Source: Pisaster brevispinus (taxonomy: Eukaryota > Echinodermata > Asteroidea > Forcipulatida > Asteriidae). Taken from it: DNA of 64,000 nt. The notes beneath the pieces were generated by a model. That model made no database searches. It worked only from the letters and a program-made list of their open reading frames with translations, and was not told the DNA's origin. Shown one piece after another: positions 1-12,745 of this stretch. Location of the stretch: the NCBI GenBank assembly GCA_023634235.1, contig JAMKCF010000008.1, positions 13,421,676 through 13,485,675 of the forward strand, written 5' to 3'. Made by a program: the position numbers and the translations under genes. Each line of letters starts with the position of its first letter. Position 1 is the first letter of the stretch.

Positions 1-534
1 CCTTGTGACTGATGCAAAAGTTTCTCTTTGGAATGTACAGACTCATTTGTTGTTGATATCCAATGACATCCTGTTTCAAATTGTGCTTTGAAGGACAAAT
101 GACCATTTTACAGCATTTTTATTGTGAGGTTAGAGACTTGCATTTTTCCACCCTACTTTCTAAAAGACTATATAGGAACTCAACACATCTTTGACATTGG
201 AGACCCTCAATAAACTCTTGGAACCACCAGAAAGTGGATTTGAATCCGTTGTATTTATTGCAGCCAAAGTAATTTTTTCAAAAGGATCTTTCTAAACATT
301 TATCGAAAAATGAAGGACTGAATACCCGAACCAGAATTCTTTTTAATTTCTGCTTCCAGAACCTTGCACAACCAACCAGATATTTCATGAAATCATCATT
401 GATGTTTACTTAATCATGCATTTATGCTAATGACCAGCGTGTAAATGATTCCGTGAAAATCTATTATTATTACAATTGTAGATCATGCATTTATGCTAAT
501 AACTCTGTGCATATGTATTCTGCATCATTTTAAG
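1..534. other. AT-rich non-coding stretch at left edge
   Basis: No open frame with coding character, RNA gene or clear repeat is seen here. If the small exon proposed just downstream is real, this is the last intron of a gene that begins left of the window. Confidence 0.4.
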
Positions 535-603
535 GTGGTTGCACCCCAAGGAGATGATGATTCAGTGTTCAGCGTAGAGTCGTACGCAGAGAAATTTCAA
601 TAA
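535..603 (+). CDS. possible terminal coding exon, 22 residues
   Basis: After an AG at 533-534, an open frame of 22 codons runs to a TAA at 601-603. It is acidic and serine-rich (VVAPQGDDDSVFSVESYAEK then FQ and stop), which looks more like the C-terminus of a protein than random AT-rich translation. The polypyrimidine tract before the AG is weak, and an AATAAA overlaps the stop. No family is recognised. It could be the last exon of a gene lying left of the window, or chance. Confidence 0.25.
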   Translation: MVAPQGDDDSVFSVESYAEKFQ

Positions 604-1018
604 ACGGGGCAGGGCATGATTCAGTGTTTACATATTGGGTCAGGACTGTGTGTGGATGCTGTGGGGAAAAGGGAAAAAAATGGTTGTCGTGTAGGAACAA
701 TTATGATAATTTGGGTTCGTACAATCCTCAATCAGATGTTTTCATTGGCATTAGTCTGTGTGGACTGAGTGTTTAATATAATTCGAGAATGGATCTGTAT
801 GATGGAGGACCGATGCTAGCATGAAATGTGGTGAAGGCTTCATATTGTTTTCTAAGGACACCATTGTCAAGTGCCTTCATTCAGCATCATTCAAATGAGT
901 CCATTTGATAAAGATGTACTAATGAAATGCTAACATGAAATTTGACACTCGTGTAGCAGGGGGTACATTTTTGTGCAGGTTCATGATAATTTTTTTCCCC
1001 AGAACATGGTATTGCAAG

Positions 1019-1408
1019 CAAGGCTCACCCTGAACACTAGCCCGGTATAAATTAAATTTTCTTGTAAAAAATGCTCCTGGCTAGTAAACACCACTTTTCA
1101 ACTTGCCCTGTGCAATCTACTTGTTTAAAATGCTCATATTTCTTTCTTTTCATATTGTTTCAGATGTAAATGATAGGCCCTACATTTTAAAATAATGCGT
1201 TCATCTATTTTTGAGTGTGTGAATGTTACTTCATTTGACCATTAAACTGGTTGTGTTTGCAACCATTAATACATCAGAAAGATACATTTATGACAATTGA
1301 TACATGTTTAAAATCTGGGCTACTAAAACTTCCTTGGGTCAAGTAAAACATGCAAGTTTACTAGTCCAGTGGGCTACTTTACAAAAAGCTTAAGCACAAG
1401 GTCTAAAA
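1019..1408 (+). repeat. dispersed repeat family X, degraded copy
   Basis: About 390 bp starting near a sequence like AACACTAGCCCGG and ending with GGGCTACTTTACAAAAAG. The same beginning, middle and end recur at 43,720-44,068 and 48,089-48,435, and reversed at 47,741-47,915. The best copy (48,089) shows it to be a short DNA-transposon derivative with inverted ends. Confidence 0.7.
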
Positions 1409-1470
1409 AGTAAAAGTAAAGGATTGGTACATGTACTGATCGATTTCATGAAAAGTAAATATATCTGAAA

Positions 1471-2575
1471 CAGGCATGAGAATATACGATGATAAAAAAT
1501 CCGGAAAAATTTAACGCTACAAATTGCATGTCCGGATTTTGGGCAAATGCGGAATTTTTGCGTGTCCGGAATTTGGGCAACTTTACCCAGGCGTCAGCGT
1601 CGCACTCAGTGAGCCCCTCTGCATTAGGGACCATGTGTAGGATCGAGGATATATTAATAGGAGGAAAATACTTTTAAAAACGATGAAATCATAACAATGC
1701 TAGGCGTACTTTGTCTTAAAAGGCTCAAAATAAAATGATATTCGGAACTTACTTCACGAAAATAAATGATTACGAACGGAGCAGTCATAGTTTTGACAAA
1801 AGTTTTGTTATACAAATTTTGGGGTCTTTTTACCTGTGATAGTGAATAATTGTGTTAAGTGTTCTCCCCCTTTGGCCATTGAAACTTGTTCTTCAAACAC
1901 CTTTTAGTATCTCCAAGATCCCGACAGTTTAAAAACCATAGCATTTTGGAAAAATAATGTGAGACGTCAAACGTCAACGAGAACGAATCTCCACACGTGT
2001 GTCGCACACTCGCACCCATTTTGTCTCGAAGTTTCTTCCAGGTCATAGTTCAACGCATAAAAATATCTCCAGCCGTAAAACACATTAAACGTATCGAAGA
2101 AACGGCACTTAAGCCTATGAAGGTGCGTACTGACGACTGGTGAAAAAAGTCTAACGATGCGCGCGCATCCAAAACACTGCGAGTTGTTGTCAGTAGACTT
2201 TTTAATGTCTCCACACATGTTCATTTGCTGCAACAGTAAACAATTGCATAACACGTACGGTCAAACCGTACCATGAATGAAGCGGGGATCGGGAAAGACT
2301 GAAAGAAGTCTACACATATCAACTGAACGCGCTGCACATGGAAGAAACAAATCAACGCATATTGGGCCGGCCGCTGCCGGGCGGCAATTTGTTACGAAGA
2401 AGCGTGTAAAGGTAATGAGTAAACTCTACAAGAAGAGGGATTAGCGAGATCCAAATGTATACCCCAACAACTCACCCCCCGATTTTTATATCAAATTCAC
2501 ATTGAACTCGGAGACCACATATTTTGAAGTGAAAAATCCGGAAATCCGGAAAAATCCGGAAGATTCTCATGCCTG
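1471..2575. mobile_element. non-autonomous DNA transposon, 1.1 kb, with 6-bp target duplication
   Basis: The ends are inverted copies of CAGGCATGAGAAT (1471-1483 and 2563-2575). The interval is flanked on both sides by CTGAAA (1465-1470 and 2576-2581). Just inside each end are AATCCGGAAA-type subterminal repeats. No transposase-like frame is present inside, so it is non-autonomous. The CAGG start resembles hAT-type ends, but a 6-bp duplication is shorter than the usual 8 bp, so the superfamily is uncertain. Confidence 0.7.
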
Positions 2576-2581
2576 CTGAAA

Positions 2582-3750
2582 GCCCATTTATTTCAATATT
2601 AATACCAGTACCAACCCTATTAAAAGAGAAATGTTTTGTCAAAATCAAGAAAACAGCAGACATGTGCATGTATGAAGAGCCAATTATTGTTGAATTGTAA
2701 TCGAACTACACTTAGTCCAGTATATATTGAACATGCACCAAACAACTGACAAATCATACACTGTTTTTTCCAATTTTCATTAAATCATGACCACCGAATA
2801 TCACGTCATACCTGTATTGTGTAAAATGATAAAATATTCGGATAGGAATGAATTTACTCTTCTGAAAAACATTTAAAATCCCTGTATGTAAGCCTTGCAT
2901 TGCTTGATCATATATTATTAAAATGGCTGCTGGTGAAACAATTTCAGTCTGCAATACAAAATGCATTAGACCAGAGTAAATGTGGGATATTAGTCAACCT
3001 TTCTGCATGGTACAACACATTACTTTATGGAGCCCTCAAATTTGCGCTGCCAATGTTTTGTTTAAAATCAGGCAGGTGTCACCCCGCAAGCAGTGGTGCA
3101 CTAGCTGCTGCCATTTACTGCGTTAAACCAAAAAATTGTATCTAGACATAACAATTTTGTGTTACAGTACATGTATAATAATCGCATTGTCTGTGAGACT
3201 TTGATGTGTGAAAGTTCTTTATATTTTTAGCGACCTGGTTTGACCTTACTTCCTGTCCAAACCAGAAGTTCACATTAAAAGGTGTATGTAATGGTTGTTA
3301 TGTTCATATCTATATATTTTATTTTATTGAATTTTTAATATTTAGCCTACCTGCTGTTCACAAACCCAAACACCTAGTTTTTGAGTTGTCACAAAAACTC
3401 AATGTCAAGTTTTTATTCTCATTGTACAAATAAGGAGCAGGGCTATATATTTTCCTTGTAAGCCTTAGTGTGGGTACTGTGATTTTAATTTTATGTGGAC
3501 CATTTAACAGGGTATTTGATGCTTTGAGTACTTTGTGTGTTTCCCTGTCCCAGCGCTGTATGAAATCTTCACTAAAGTCTATGGTTACAAAATTTTGATT
3601 ATTTCTATTACGGTTTTTATCCGAGACAAGCTGCTTGATCGTTACATTCAGCTGGCTAAAAAAAACCCATTATTTTAACTCCAACATTGAACATCAGTCT
3701 CTTTTAGGTGGGTTAAATCATAACATGTTATGCACTGTATTTTATTATTG
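2582..3750. other. non-coding stretch, nothing recognised
   Basis: AT-rich sequence with only short random frames. The N-terminal exons of the CUB-domain gene could lie here or left of the window, but I could not find a signal peptide or the first half of a CUB domain. Confidence 0.4.
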
Positions 3751-3754
3751 CTCC

Positions 3755-3880
3755 GCCGGGCCAAGGCTCAAATTTTACACTGCATGTAGGTGGCATGCCC
3801 GAGGCCAGTGATTTTAGAGTTGTGCTAGTAAAATCAAGACCAAACAAATCATAGGGTCTTGGTTTGTTTAATTTTACAGT
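3755..3880 (+). repeat. dispersed repeat family Y, fragment
   Basis: Contains the phrase GCCCGAGGCCAGTGATTTTAG, seen also at about 36,500, followed by a CAAGACC...GGTCTTG inverted pair. Other copies are at 36,472-36,840, 44,163-44,536 (reversed) and 48,437-48,843 (reversed). Confidence 0.55.
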
Positions 3881-4272
3881 ACTATATTTTTTGCCAAGAG
3901 ATGCATCATTTTATGATTTTATTTATTTTAGCTTGATATGATGCTGTTACATTTGTACATTTAATACACATAATGACAAATATGTTAAACTGCCTACAAA
4001 TTTGTTCTTGTTTTTTTTCCTGGTTTTGTGAAAAAACGGATCAAGTAAACATTTGAGTTACATTTACAAGCCCTACAATCTTATGGATTATGGATTTCTC
4101 CCCCCCCCCCAAATTCTAGCCCTGCTGGTAAAACAGACCAATTTTTCCATGCTAGGTGTGGTTGGTCTTGCCAAAGACTCCACCAAACTCGGACCAAGTC
4201 AAATTAAACAATGTAAGACAAAGTTAATTACCACCCTATCTCATATCTATGAAATACCCACCCTTTGTACAG

Positions 4273-4478
4273 ATTCATGGTCTATGAATCGGGCAACATC
4301 TACGTGATCAAGAATGACATACTCCAGCCAGAGATGACATACTGCGGAGGCACAGGCATCTTCCCAAAAGATTACCAGTCCTACGGAAATGTGGTGACCA
4401 TTCGATTCCTCACAGATGGCATCAGCTCAGCAGATGCTGGTGTCAAACTAGTCTACACCTCTTACAAGCCACCACAGG
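4273..4478 (+). CDS. exon: C-terminal half of CUB domain
   Basis: The acceptor is TGTACAG and the donor GTAAGT. The first base completes a codon begun in an upstream exon. It encodes FMVYESGNIYVIKND through to KPPQ, with a CGG and hydrophobic strand pattern typical of the second half of CUB domains. Confidence 0.8.
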
Positions 4479-6783
4479 GTAAGTCAATCCATCTTGGGAT
4501 CTGAAATATAGAGAAAAATATTGTTTAGTATAAGTTTCCATGGACAAGATGGATGTACAGTGCATTTTCTTTCAACAATCAGTAGTCACGTGTTAACATC
4601 AAGAGGTGAAAGGTCATTTACTTCTGCTGTCCCTTCATTGTGGAACAATTTCCCGGATCATATTAAACTTTCTTCATCACTGGCTTTGTTCAAAACTTCC
4701 CTCAAGACTCACAAAATGAGGACTGCATAAAGATTACCCTCTATTGATGTGTTGCTGCTCCATGAGCATCTTAAGATGGAGACCGGCGCATCATATTATT
4801 ACCATTATTAATAAAAGTGTTTTGTTGACTGTAAATCAACTCCTGAATATGATTTTGTTGGATCTGGGATGAGCTCAGATCCTCCAAAATTCTATTCAGG
4901 AATTATTTGTGTTGCGGAGGATCTGGGGCTGAAAGTTCAAATAACGATATTGCTCTTCACTGGGCCAGGCATACCATCTTAGTCCAAATATTTTGGTGTT
5001 GACAGACAAGGCAAGTCTCGCAGGTATCGGAAACGAGAAAACAACTCGAACAAAGACTATATTTTTCTTTGAAATTAAATCTTCTTTTTAAATTCTAAAT
5101 ACCAAATTCTTGTACAACTCACAACTCTTCGTTAATGATAGGTGTTCCTTTGACCTCAGTGAGGGCGCTGTTTGAGCTTGTGACGACATATGCAAGGGGT
5201 TTATTGTGAACATTAAACCAGTTACTGCAGGCGCGTGCATGCATGCTGGCAGTGACATCACAATCGAATAATGACAACGCCCTTTGTTACATGAATGTGA
5301 TGGCCAGCACGCATGCAGTCATGCACATGCAGTAACTGAGTTAGAAGTTATATCCATGTACAGCCACATGCCTGCTATGATCATGACGACAGTCCCCTGT
5401 AGTATTCTAAACAAATAATAAGGGGGATAATCTCTTTTGATGGCTTTCTTTCATACTGTACTTGATGGCAAAGTCTCAATTAGGATTTCAGAGAAAGAAA
5501 ATACAGCTAGATACATGTAACTTTCATGTGAGTCATATTTTTAATTTGGTGTTTCGTTTCTCTTGTGTGTGTTCCACAGAGGGATCAGATGACTGTTTCC
5601 GTTGTGTAGACAACAGTATGTGCATCGATGAAGCACTGACATGTAACGGTGTCCCTAACTGTAATGATGACTCGGACGAAGCTTATGCATTGTGCAGAGC
5701 AGGTAACACTAGAAACTAGGCCAAGAATTTCATTGGTGAGAGGTCGAGGCTGCTTATTCTGCAAAGGGGGCACAAGATCTGAATGGCTACTGGGAAAATG
5801 TTTAAGGGGCTCCAGATCAATGACCATGCCACAAGGGGTCATAACATCTGTGTAATTTAAGGAGGGAAAATAAACTCCCAAGTCTGGGCTTAACTGTTGG
5901 ATTACCTGAAATATAACACTGATCATGTTCCTAAAATTACCAATCAGTCTGAGCAGGCATGGTTTGGGATTTGACAGAAGTTGGTACATGTAAGTCAGAT
6001 AACATTATGAAGCAGAAGAACCAAACTAACATCAGTCAAAATCAACTAAAATATACCGTTCCAATTTACAGGGTAGCGGATAATGCTCACCCTGAAAGTG
6101 TCAGAAACATTGCCCCGCCAGCCTTGATTGATTGAAATGGGATACAAACAACATTGCTGATCGTTATTAGAACATGTATCTAATAAGGTTGTTTTTCTAT
6201 ATTTCCAGAACCAAGTAACTTCATTGAGATCGGGATAGAGAGATTAGGCCTTGGTGTCGTGGCAACGATTGGTGGTGCCATTGGCCTCCTCGTCCTCATC
6301 ATCTTCATCACGTGCATTGCGTGTTGCTGCTGCTGCAGGAAAGGTGGAGATGACGACTCTAAGCAGTACCGAACACCCCCAACTCCTCGGCCAGGTTCCT
6401 ACCCATCCCACAACTCCAACTATTCTTCATACTCGTCCTCTGCGTCGACGACAAATGGCATGCCTGGGGGGATGCACCCCATGCCGGGACTACACAGCCG
6501 GATGTATGAAGGCCTTCATGGGATGAATGGCGGCGCCGGCGATCGCAGCATGAACGGCAGCATGAATGGCATGAATGGCATGGGGTCCCTCCCCCACCAG
6601 CACTCGCACCAGCACCTGCCACAGCAGGGCTACACGCACCCACACCAGCACAGTATGAATGGGATAAATAGGGGGTCGCCGTACCCCAACTATCCGCCCA
6701 TGTACCCCTCACTGCAGAACGGCGGATACAGCGTGGCGTACAACCATGACAACGGGCGTATGGAGTTCCCCCACAAAGTCTAG
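4273..6783 (+). CDS. CUB / LDLa single-pass membrane protein (3' part of gene, three exons)
   Basis: Three exons join in one frame and encode the last 300 residues of a cell-surface protein: 4273-4478, 5580-5702 and 6209-6783, with GT/AG borders and phase-1 junctions. Counting from the first visible residue, 1-68 are the C-terminal half of a CUB domain (TYCGGTGIFP, then NVVTIRFLTDGISSADAGVK and a VYTS end). Residues 74-107 are an LDL-receptor class A module with six cysteines and a DDSDE calcium box. Residues 122-147 are a membrane segment followed by CCCCCRK. The cytoplasmic tail of about 145 residues is rich in Ser, Tyr, Pro, Gly, Met and His. CUB plus LDLa plus one membrane span recalls the NETO proteins, but the tail is unlike any I know, so orthology is not claimed. 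The 5' exons, including the signal peptide, were not located. Confidence 0.8.
4521..4730 (+). mobile_element. LINE fragment, C-terminal end of ORF2
   Basis: The translation contains RGERSFTSAVPSLWNNFPDH followed by IKLSSSLALFKTSLKTH, the signature of the extreme C-terminus of ORF2 in CR1/L2/jockey-type non-LTR retrotransposons. Only the tail is present. The sequence then ends in a short ATTATTACCATTATTAATAA tail. It lies in the intron after the CUB exon in the sense direction. Confidence 0.75.
5219..5339. repeat. inverted repeat, MITE-like
   Basis: CAGTTACTGCA followed by GTGCATGCATGCTGGC is repeated in reverse as GCCAGCACGCATGCAG ... CATGCAGTAACTG about 70 bp later. It forms an imperfect stem within the intron before the LDLa exon. 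Confidence 0.55.
5580..5702 (+). CDS. exon: LDL-receptor class A module
   Basis: A phase 1-1 symmetric exon of 123 bases, as is usual for LDLa exons. It encodes DDCFRCVDNSMCIDEALTCN followed by GVPNCNDDSDEAYALC. It has six cysteines, with an unusually short CFRC spacing between the first two, and an intact acidic calcium box. Confidence 0.85.
6209..6783 (+). CDS. exon: membrane span and cytoplasmic tail
   Basis: The acceptor is TTTCCAG and the stop TAG is at 6781-6783. It encodes a short stalk, a hydrophobic helix (GLGVVATIGGAIGLLVLIIF), a five-cysteine juxtamembrane patch likely to be palmitoylated (inference), and a low-complexity tail with repeated MNG motifs and His/Pro-rich blocks. Confidence 0.85.
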
Positions 6784-6832
6784 AGGGTGAAGGGGATAGA
6801 GAAAGAAACCTTTAAATTTAATTGATCGTACA

Positions 6833-6838
6833 AATAAA
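6833..6838 (+). promoter_or_regulatory. candidate polyadenylation signal (AATAAA)
   Basis: The first canonical AATAAA, 50 bases after the stop of the CUB/LDLa gene. A longer 3' UTR is possible, since further AATAAA motifs occur near 7960. Confidence 0.4.
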
Positions 6839-9800
6839 GGGATCAAGCATAAACGCTCTACCTATAGGATGCCACACAGGGTATTTATTACTTATCAATG
6901 TCATCTTTATTTCTCTTCTCCTGCCTCCAAGCTATACCCCCGATCATAAGTTGAAAGTTTATCCTTAAACAGTTGAACAGGTCTTTCAAAATTGTTATAG
7001 TCAGACAATGTCATTGTTGTCTTTACTTCAGGATTAAGTCAATTTACCAGACTTTTCCTCTGAAGCAACTTTCATGATCCACATTCTTATTTATGCCAAG
7101 CAGAAACTAATGCGAAACAATCAACAGGGGACCAGTCAAAGCATCTGCAACACATTGTATTTCGGCCTGGTAACTTGTTTTCTGTTAGCCTTAACTTTTG
7201 CCGGCACGTGGTGGGCCCATGAAATTGGATCCCTGTAAAGCAATTTTGGCCTGTTACTAGATTGTCTCTAGTTTGTTCCTCAGCCCTTGTAGTTTCACTC
7301 CACTGAAATATTTTTGTTTTTTTGCTTTTGTACGTGTAATCCTACTGACACCTTCTCTTACTGTGTTTGTGAATAGTTTTTGCAAATCTCTCAAAATGAT
7401 CATATGTCTTTAGAATAGTATCAAGTGGACTGGTGAACCAAAATGCACAAATAATTATACAAAACCAAGATGTGCACCAAATCAGTTGTTTTACCTGCAC
7501 AGTATCGTTGAGATCACCTTCATCAACACTTCAAGTTTGTTGTCATGCACCCCCTTAAAGAAATGGCTGTGGTGTTTATTATCAATCTTGCACCACTGTG
7601 AACAAGCAGAAAGTAGGTATCAAACCTTATGGTTACATAACCATTTGGTTTGTACTGCAAAGTGAATTGTTTCGTCAAAAATAACTGCATTTTTATACTG
7701 GCAGGTGTTGATACAATTATGCTGAAAAAGAGAATGTCTCGTATCATTACAGATTTATTCACACTTTTGTGCTGCAGGAGAATATAGGAATAATTGATGA
7801 AGCGCCCACATGCTGATGGTGGCGGACTTTAATATAACCATGCTATTGGTAATGAACATATTTTCCCCCTCTTTTTTCTTCTTTTCCAAATTAATTACAT
7901 ATTTCTATCAAGGTACTTGCTGAAACCTCTTTTCTGTGTTTTCCCTTTGTGTACGGGTAAATAAAAAATAAATATTATAGCCAAGCAAATAAAAGTGATA
8001 CGTAAAAGTAAAATACAAATTTGATATTGAATTAATTTGAAAAATTGTTAAATTGAATGAATTTTATTCATATAGCCCTAGCATTTTACCAGTATTAATT
8101 GTAACAATTCTTGTCGAGATTGTGAAAGTATTCAATTAATGTATTTTTCTAAAGCAATGCTTAACTTATCCTTTGTTAGTTACAAACTTGATAAAGCATT
8201 GCATGTGCATTTGTAGTTAGTGGTAGGTTGTATTCCTTCAGATATTGCAAGTTGACAATGAGAGAGAAATATTGTATTATGCCATAAATGATTCTAACAG
8301 TGGTAGGCACTTAGCCACACGGCAGTAAAATTTGTATAGTTCTAACTACATTTGTTCGTTGCGGTACATAACCTACATGTATGTTGACAGGTTTTGTGGA
8401 TGGGAGTACATATACTTGTGCATTTAAATAATCCCCTGACATTAGACAATAGACTAAAAGGTCTTAATAAGAGACATACAGCAGCTATGCTGGTTGGACT
8501 GGTTGCCGCTCTAACTAATTATTATTATATCTGTGAAGTACATTATTCATTAATTGTAGTTGTTAAATATACAGGCAGGAAAAAGACAAAAAAAGCAAGG
8601 CGCGAAACAAGAAATGATGTAAATGAAGCTTCTTGCGCATGCGAAGAAAATGTATTATTAGATAGCCAGTAACCGTGCACACATTGCCACATTATCCATG
8701 GCTGTATGTAAAGACAACCATTCGACCCAAGTTCAAAGTGTATACAAGTTTTTCCCAGCACTGAAAAGTTGGTATTCAGCACATTTCTCATGATTTTGTT
8801 GTGTAGTGTTGATAACCTATCTTTCCTTTTGCACGCACGACTAACAAGTGATGCCACAAAGTAAGTAACTAGCCTCAGGTCAAAGGTCTGCAAGAATGAC
8901 CTTTGACCTCGTGTGTAATCTGTTTTTCATCGTAATAATAATTATATAGTAATCACGATGTGAATTTTAAGAGAAAAGCATTGCACATGATATGCCAGTA
9001 ATCACTTTTTTGTATTTTTCAATGTAAGCGTGTGTTTAGAAAAACAGCTCTATTTTTGTTAGCTAATTAATTACTCCGCAGCGCTGTAACATTACTGGAC
9101 AACAATAGTTTGTAATGTTGTAGGTGAAAATTTGACACAGACTTGAACCTTGGTTCCTCTAGGAAGTCTCAAAGGTAGGGTCATAGATTGTTTCTTGCCA
9201 AGGAAATACTTATTATAGGCAAAATGGTAAAGAAAGATACAATAAAAGTCACATGCGTAAAGTTTCAGCTGAATACAGTGTCTGCTTGCTGAGAAAACAG
9301 CAAAAAGCTGTCACAGTATTTTTACAAGAATGTTGAATCCATCCACGCTTAGCAAAATGACAGCAGGTACCTACTGCATCTCTGGCTGCAGCATTGGGGA
9401 ATGGACACCAGCTCTCAGAAATCTGAGAAAGGATTTATGTATGAATCGTTTCTCATGTTTTGGGGTGAAAAATTATCCAAACCATTACTTCAAGGGAATT
9501 CTTTCTCAAAATAGTTTTTACTATCAACAGCTGCAGTGCTTATCACCAAGTAAGTTTTTGTGGTCATCTTTGGAGTATTTACCAATCTATGACCCTTTCT
9601 TTAAGCTGAATTCCCATGACTTCAAAATATGAGAAGGAATCACAGGCTGAAAAGAAATAGCTATAGCTTAAAAACTTAATAAATAATTTAGTTTTTCCTT
9701 GAGGAAATGGGGATGTAAGCTTCAGTAAGAGTAAATTATAAAGTTTACCCTTTTGTAACATACAAGTTGGTTTAAGTCACAAACAAAAGTAATCATTTTT

Positions 9801-12457
9801 ACATATGTTTACATTTTAAACAACATCAGTGTGAAATAGTAGTTCTTTGTTTTTGTACTTTTTACAAAGTATACCTTTTTGCACATGTGAAGGAAGAATT
9901 GCATGCATTGTAGAAATATTTAAATGTTTATTTTGTAGATTTGTCAAAAGGCAACTGCTGAGAACTGTTTTTGCTGGATGACTTCTTGGAGCATTTCACG
10001 ATGTTGAGATTCCATGAAAACAACTCCAGTCATCCCAGAAACTAACTTATATTTTTAAAGAGCTACTTAGCTGAGAAAAGTTGGTGTTTCTGAAGCTTGG
10101 ATTACTACCTAAACCTAGCAAGTGTCTTTGTAATCTAGGTTTCCTAATTAAGCCAAGCTCAAGCACTCATCAAATTGCTTTCAAATTTACATCTGAAAGA
10201 TCTTAATCATGCCGCCCACCATCTTTGTCACACACCTTGTATACAACAGCGACCATAAACACTAATTCATATGACAACCAAAGGGTACCTGACTTTTTTC
10301 CCTTCCAGCCTCGGTTTGGTAATTGTTCACAATGGGAGAAACACAAGATGGAGGCGGCATGATTAAGGTCAATAGCAAGGTGAATCTCTCAATAGCAAGT
10401 TGTGAAAAAAGATATGAACAGTGGTTTAGTTGTCTTTGTCCTTTTTTCTTTTTCTTTTTTCATTTTACTTTATTATCATTTGTATTTTATTGTACAGCAG
10501 TGTTTTCATAGTAACATTTTCAGTGTATGTATAGGCTTAATGTAATACCGTCTGTTGAAGACACCATTGTTATACGTGTACAAGGTAAAAATGATCAAGT
10601 ACTTTTTAAGATTATTAATTGTAGTTCACACAATCATAACCAAAAAAAATGTAGCAAGGTCACTAGAAAACAATAAAATAGTATAGTATAAAACCTGAAG
10701 TGAGTGTGTTTTCCACTATTATTCTTTGTGTTGGAAAGAACTAAATAAATATGTTTATAACTATGCTTTAAAAAAAGTAGTTGGTCCTAGTCTCCGATGT
10801 AAGATTTACATTTTTTGTATAATAACTTAATATCCAAAATAATCGTTATGCAAGTGAATGTAAGCTACACCACACGAGGGCGGCCTTCGAGTTGGGTAAA
10901 CTCGGAGCCGTTTTAAACAGCTCTCGGTAATTTTGAAGCAGAGGTGTTGACTAAGGTCATTTTTTAGAAGAACAATATATATATATTTTTTTTTTCGACG
11001 AATCTTTTGAAAAATAAAGTGCTCGCTCCGGAAATCATTCTTATTTATAAATCGCTCTCTTAATTTTCTCAGGAGGCTTCAAAATAAAACTAACCATTGA
11101 GAATAGCAAGCGTTTAAACGAATAGCAACGTTTTAAAATTCTTGGCTGGTCCACGAAACGGTCAACCATAATAGGTCGACAATCGGGTGCATTTGGAGGG
11201 TTGCACCGAACACCAAATAAAGTACCATTGACCTTGCGTAAAATCGTGTAACTTCAAAAGTGAAAGAGCCCGTGGCCAGAGGGCTCGATTTCACAAAGCG
11301 CTAAGATTGATTTTAACATGTATCAATCCTAATAGATAGGGGAAGGCTAAGTACCTGTACATCTATGCTTTGTCAAATTTCATGAACATACGCGCGCGTA
11401 CAATCATGTCAAAGTGTTCGTGTACTTGCCGTACTGACTATACTACTAGGTGCAGTTTGGCGCGCCGTCGATGATCGGTGATCGCGTTACATAAAATTTA
11501 ACCCATCCAGTAATTTACCAGATATCAGGTGGCATAAGCCGAACTACAACCTTCTTTCTTTCGCGTCTTCCAGCAGTTCACTCATAGTATCTCTTGGTTG
11601 TTCTCGATTGCTGTGAGAAGCAGTGACGAAACCCAGGGTAAAATTTTAGGGGGGCACAAGAGGGGGTACACCACGTTTTCAAGGGGGAACTTCCGGCTGT
11701 AGTTTCCGTACGTTGCATTTTTCTTAAAACAATCCCTTTGTCGGTGCTCTTGTTATGCCTTTTACCTTTCCGAAGAGAATCTCATGTGGCTGAAAAACAA
11801 AAACATTGTCAGTGTGTAAACAGGAAAATAATTATAAAAACACTGAAATTAACGCATTAAAGCTTTTAAAATGTAACACTTTTAATCGCAAACGTCCAGC
11901 GTCGATTTTAGATTTATTTAGTGTGGTGCATGCCCCATACAGTTAACAACTATCAATTAGATTTATAAACTTATAAAAAGAGGTGGAAAAAACCTCTACT
12001 ACTATTATTCATTTATTGTTAATACTATTATTTACATTTTGTCAACTTGTTACACTTTTTAAGTACATTTAAAAAAGTCTTGTTTAATTAATATTCATTG
12101 TTTCTCGGTTGGTTATTATCCACCACAGCTTTGTGAAATTACTTTGAGGAATGTGTCCCCTCCTTGGTTAAACTGGTGCAGATGGCGTCATTTCCCTAAA
12201 ATCCGATATCAGATTCGTTCAGCGTTAAAAAAGTGAATCGAAGCTAAAATAAGGCGCCAATGACCCGGTCAGTATGATAACCTTGAAGAGCAAATCCCCA
12301 TGATATTATACATTGAAATCTCGATACGTCCGTGTGGGCCGTTTCCCTGGGACGTTCCCAAACTCCTTTGTACCCTCCCATGGAGACCCTCCCCCAACAA
12401 CCTTGTCCGTGGCTTGATCAAACAACAAAGAAGAAAACAACAAACTCGACACGCACT
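6839..12457. other. intergenic region, no gene seen
   Basis: AT-rich sequence with no convincing exon. A degraded phrase GATTTCACAAAGCGCTAAGA near 11,288 recurs as TTTCACAAAGAGCTAAGATT at about 20,690 and marks an old repeat. The rest may be 3' UTR and spacer. Confidence 0.45.
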
Positions 12458-12745
12458 CACTCTAAAAATATATTAGTCAATTTTGCTTTTTAATTTGTCA
12501 AAGCGACTTACTCTGGTTAGTCTTTGTCAGATTACTAATTTTCATCAATGTATGACAAATTTAGCCATCGCCGATGTTTAAGTATCTCGTCATTTTGACT
12601 AATGTATATTGGTCGTGCATCTTTAAGACATGGGACGAACGTAAATTAGTCATTGATTGATCATGTTACAAATAACACATTCGTCATTGTAAGTCATGTG
12701 GAGAAATTAAGACTTATTAAAAATAGTCAAAAAGTTTTGACTAAG
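12458..12745 (+). repeat. left terminal repeat and subterminal GACTAAT array
   Basis: The 26-bp terminal repeat is followed by spaced ATTAGTCA, TTAGTC, GACTAATG, AATTAGTCATT, TAGTCAAA and TTGACTAAG motifs in both orientations. The array is shorter and more degenerate than the right one. Confidence 0.7.

Noticed and set aside
5585..5989. 134-codon frame on the - strand
   Set aside because: It is the shadow of the LDLa exon on the other strand and has no recognised motif.
6359..6712. 117-codon - strand frame over the membrane-protein tail exon
   Set aside because: Antisense shadow of the compositionally biased, GC-rich tail exon.
8394..8893. Overlapping frames of 92 and 116 codons on opposite strands
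   Set aside because: No motif, no splice sites in frame and AT-rich codon pattern; likely chance.
12456..12460. A 3-bp or longer target duplication for the large element
   Set aside because: The third base differs (ACT at left, CTA at right), so only CT can be claimed.
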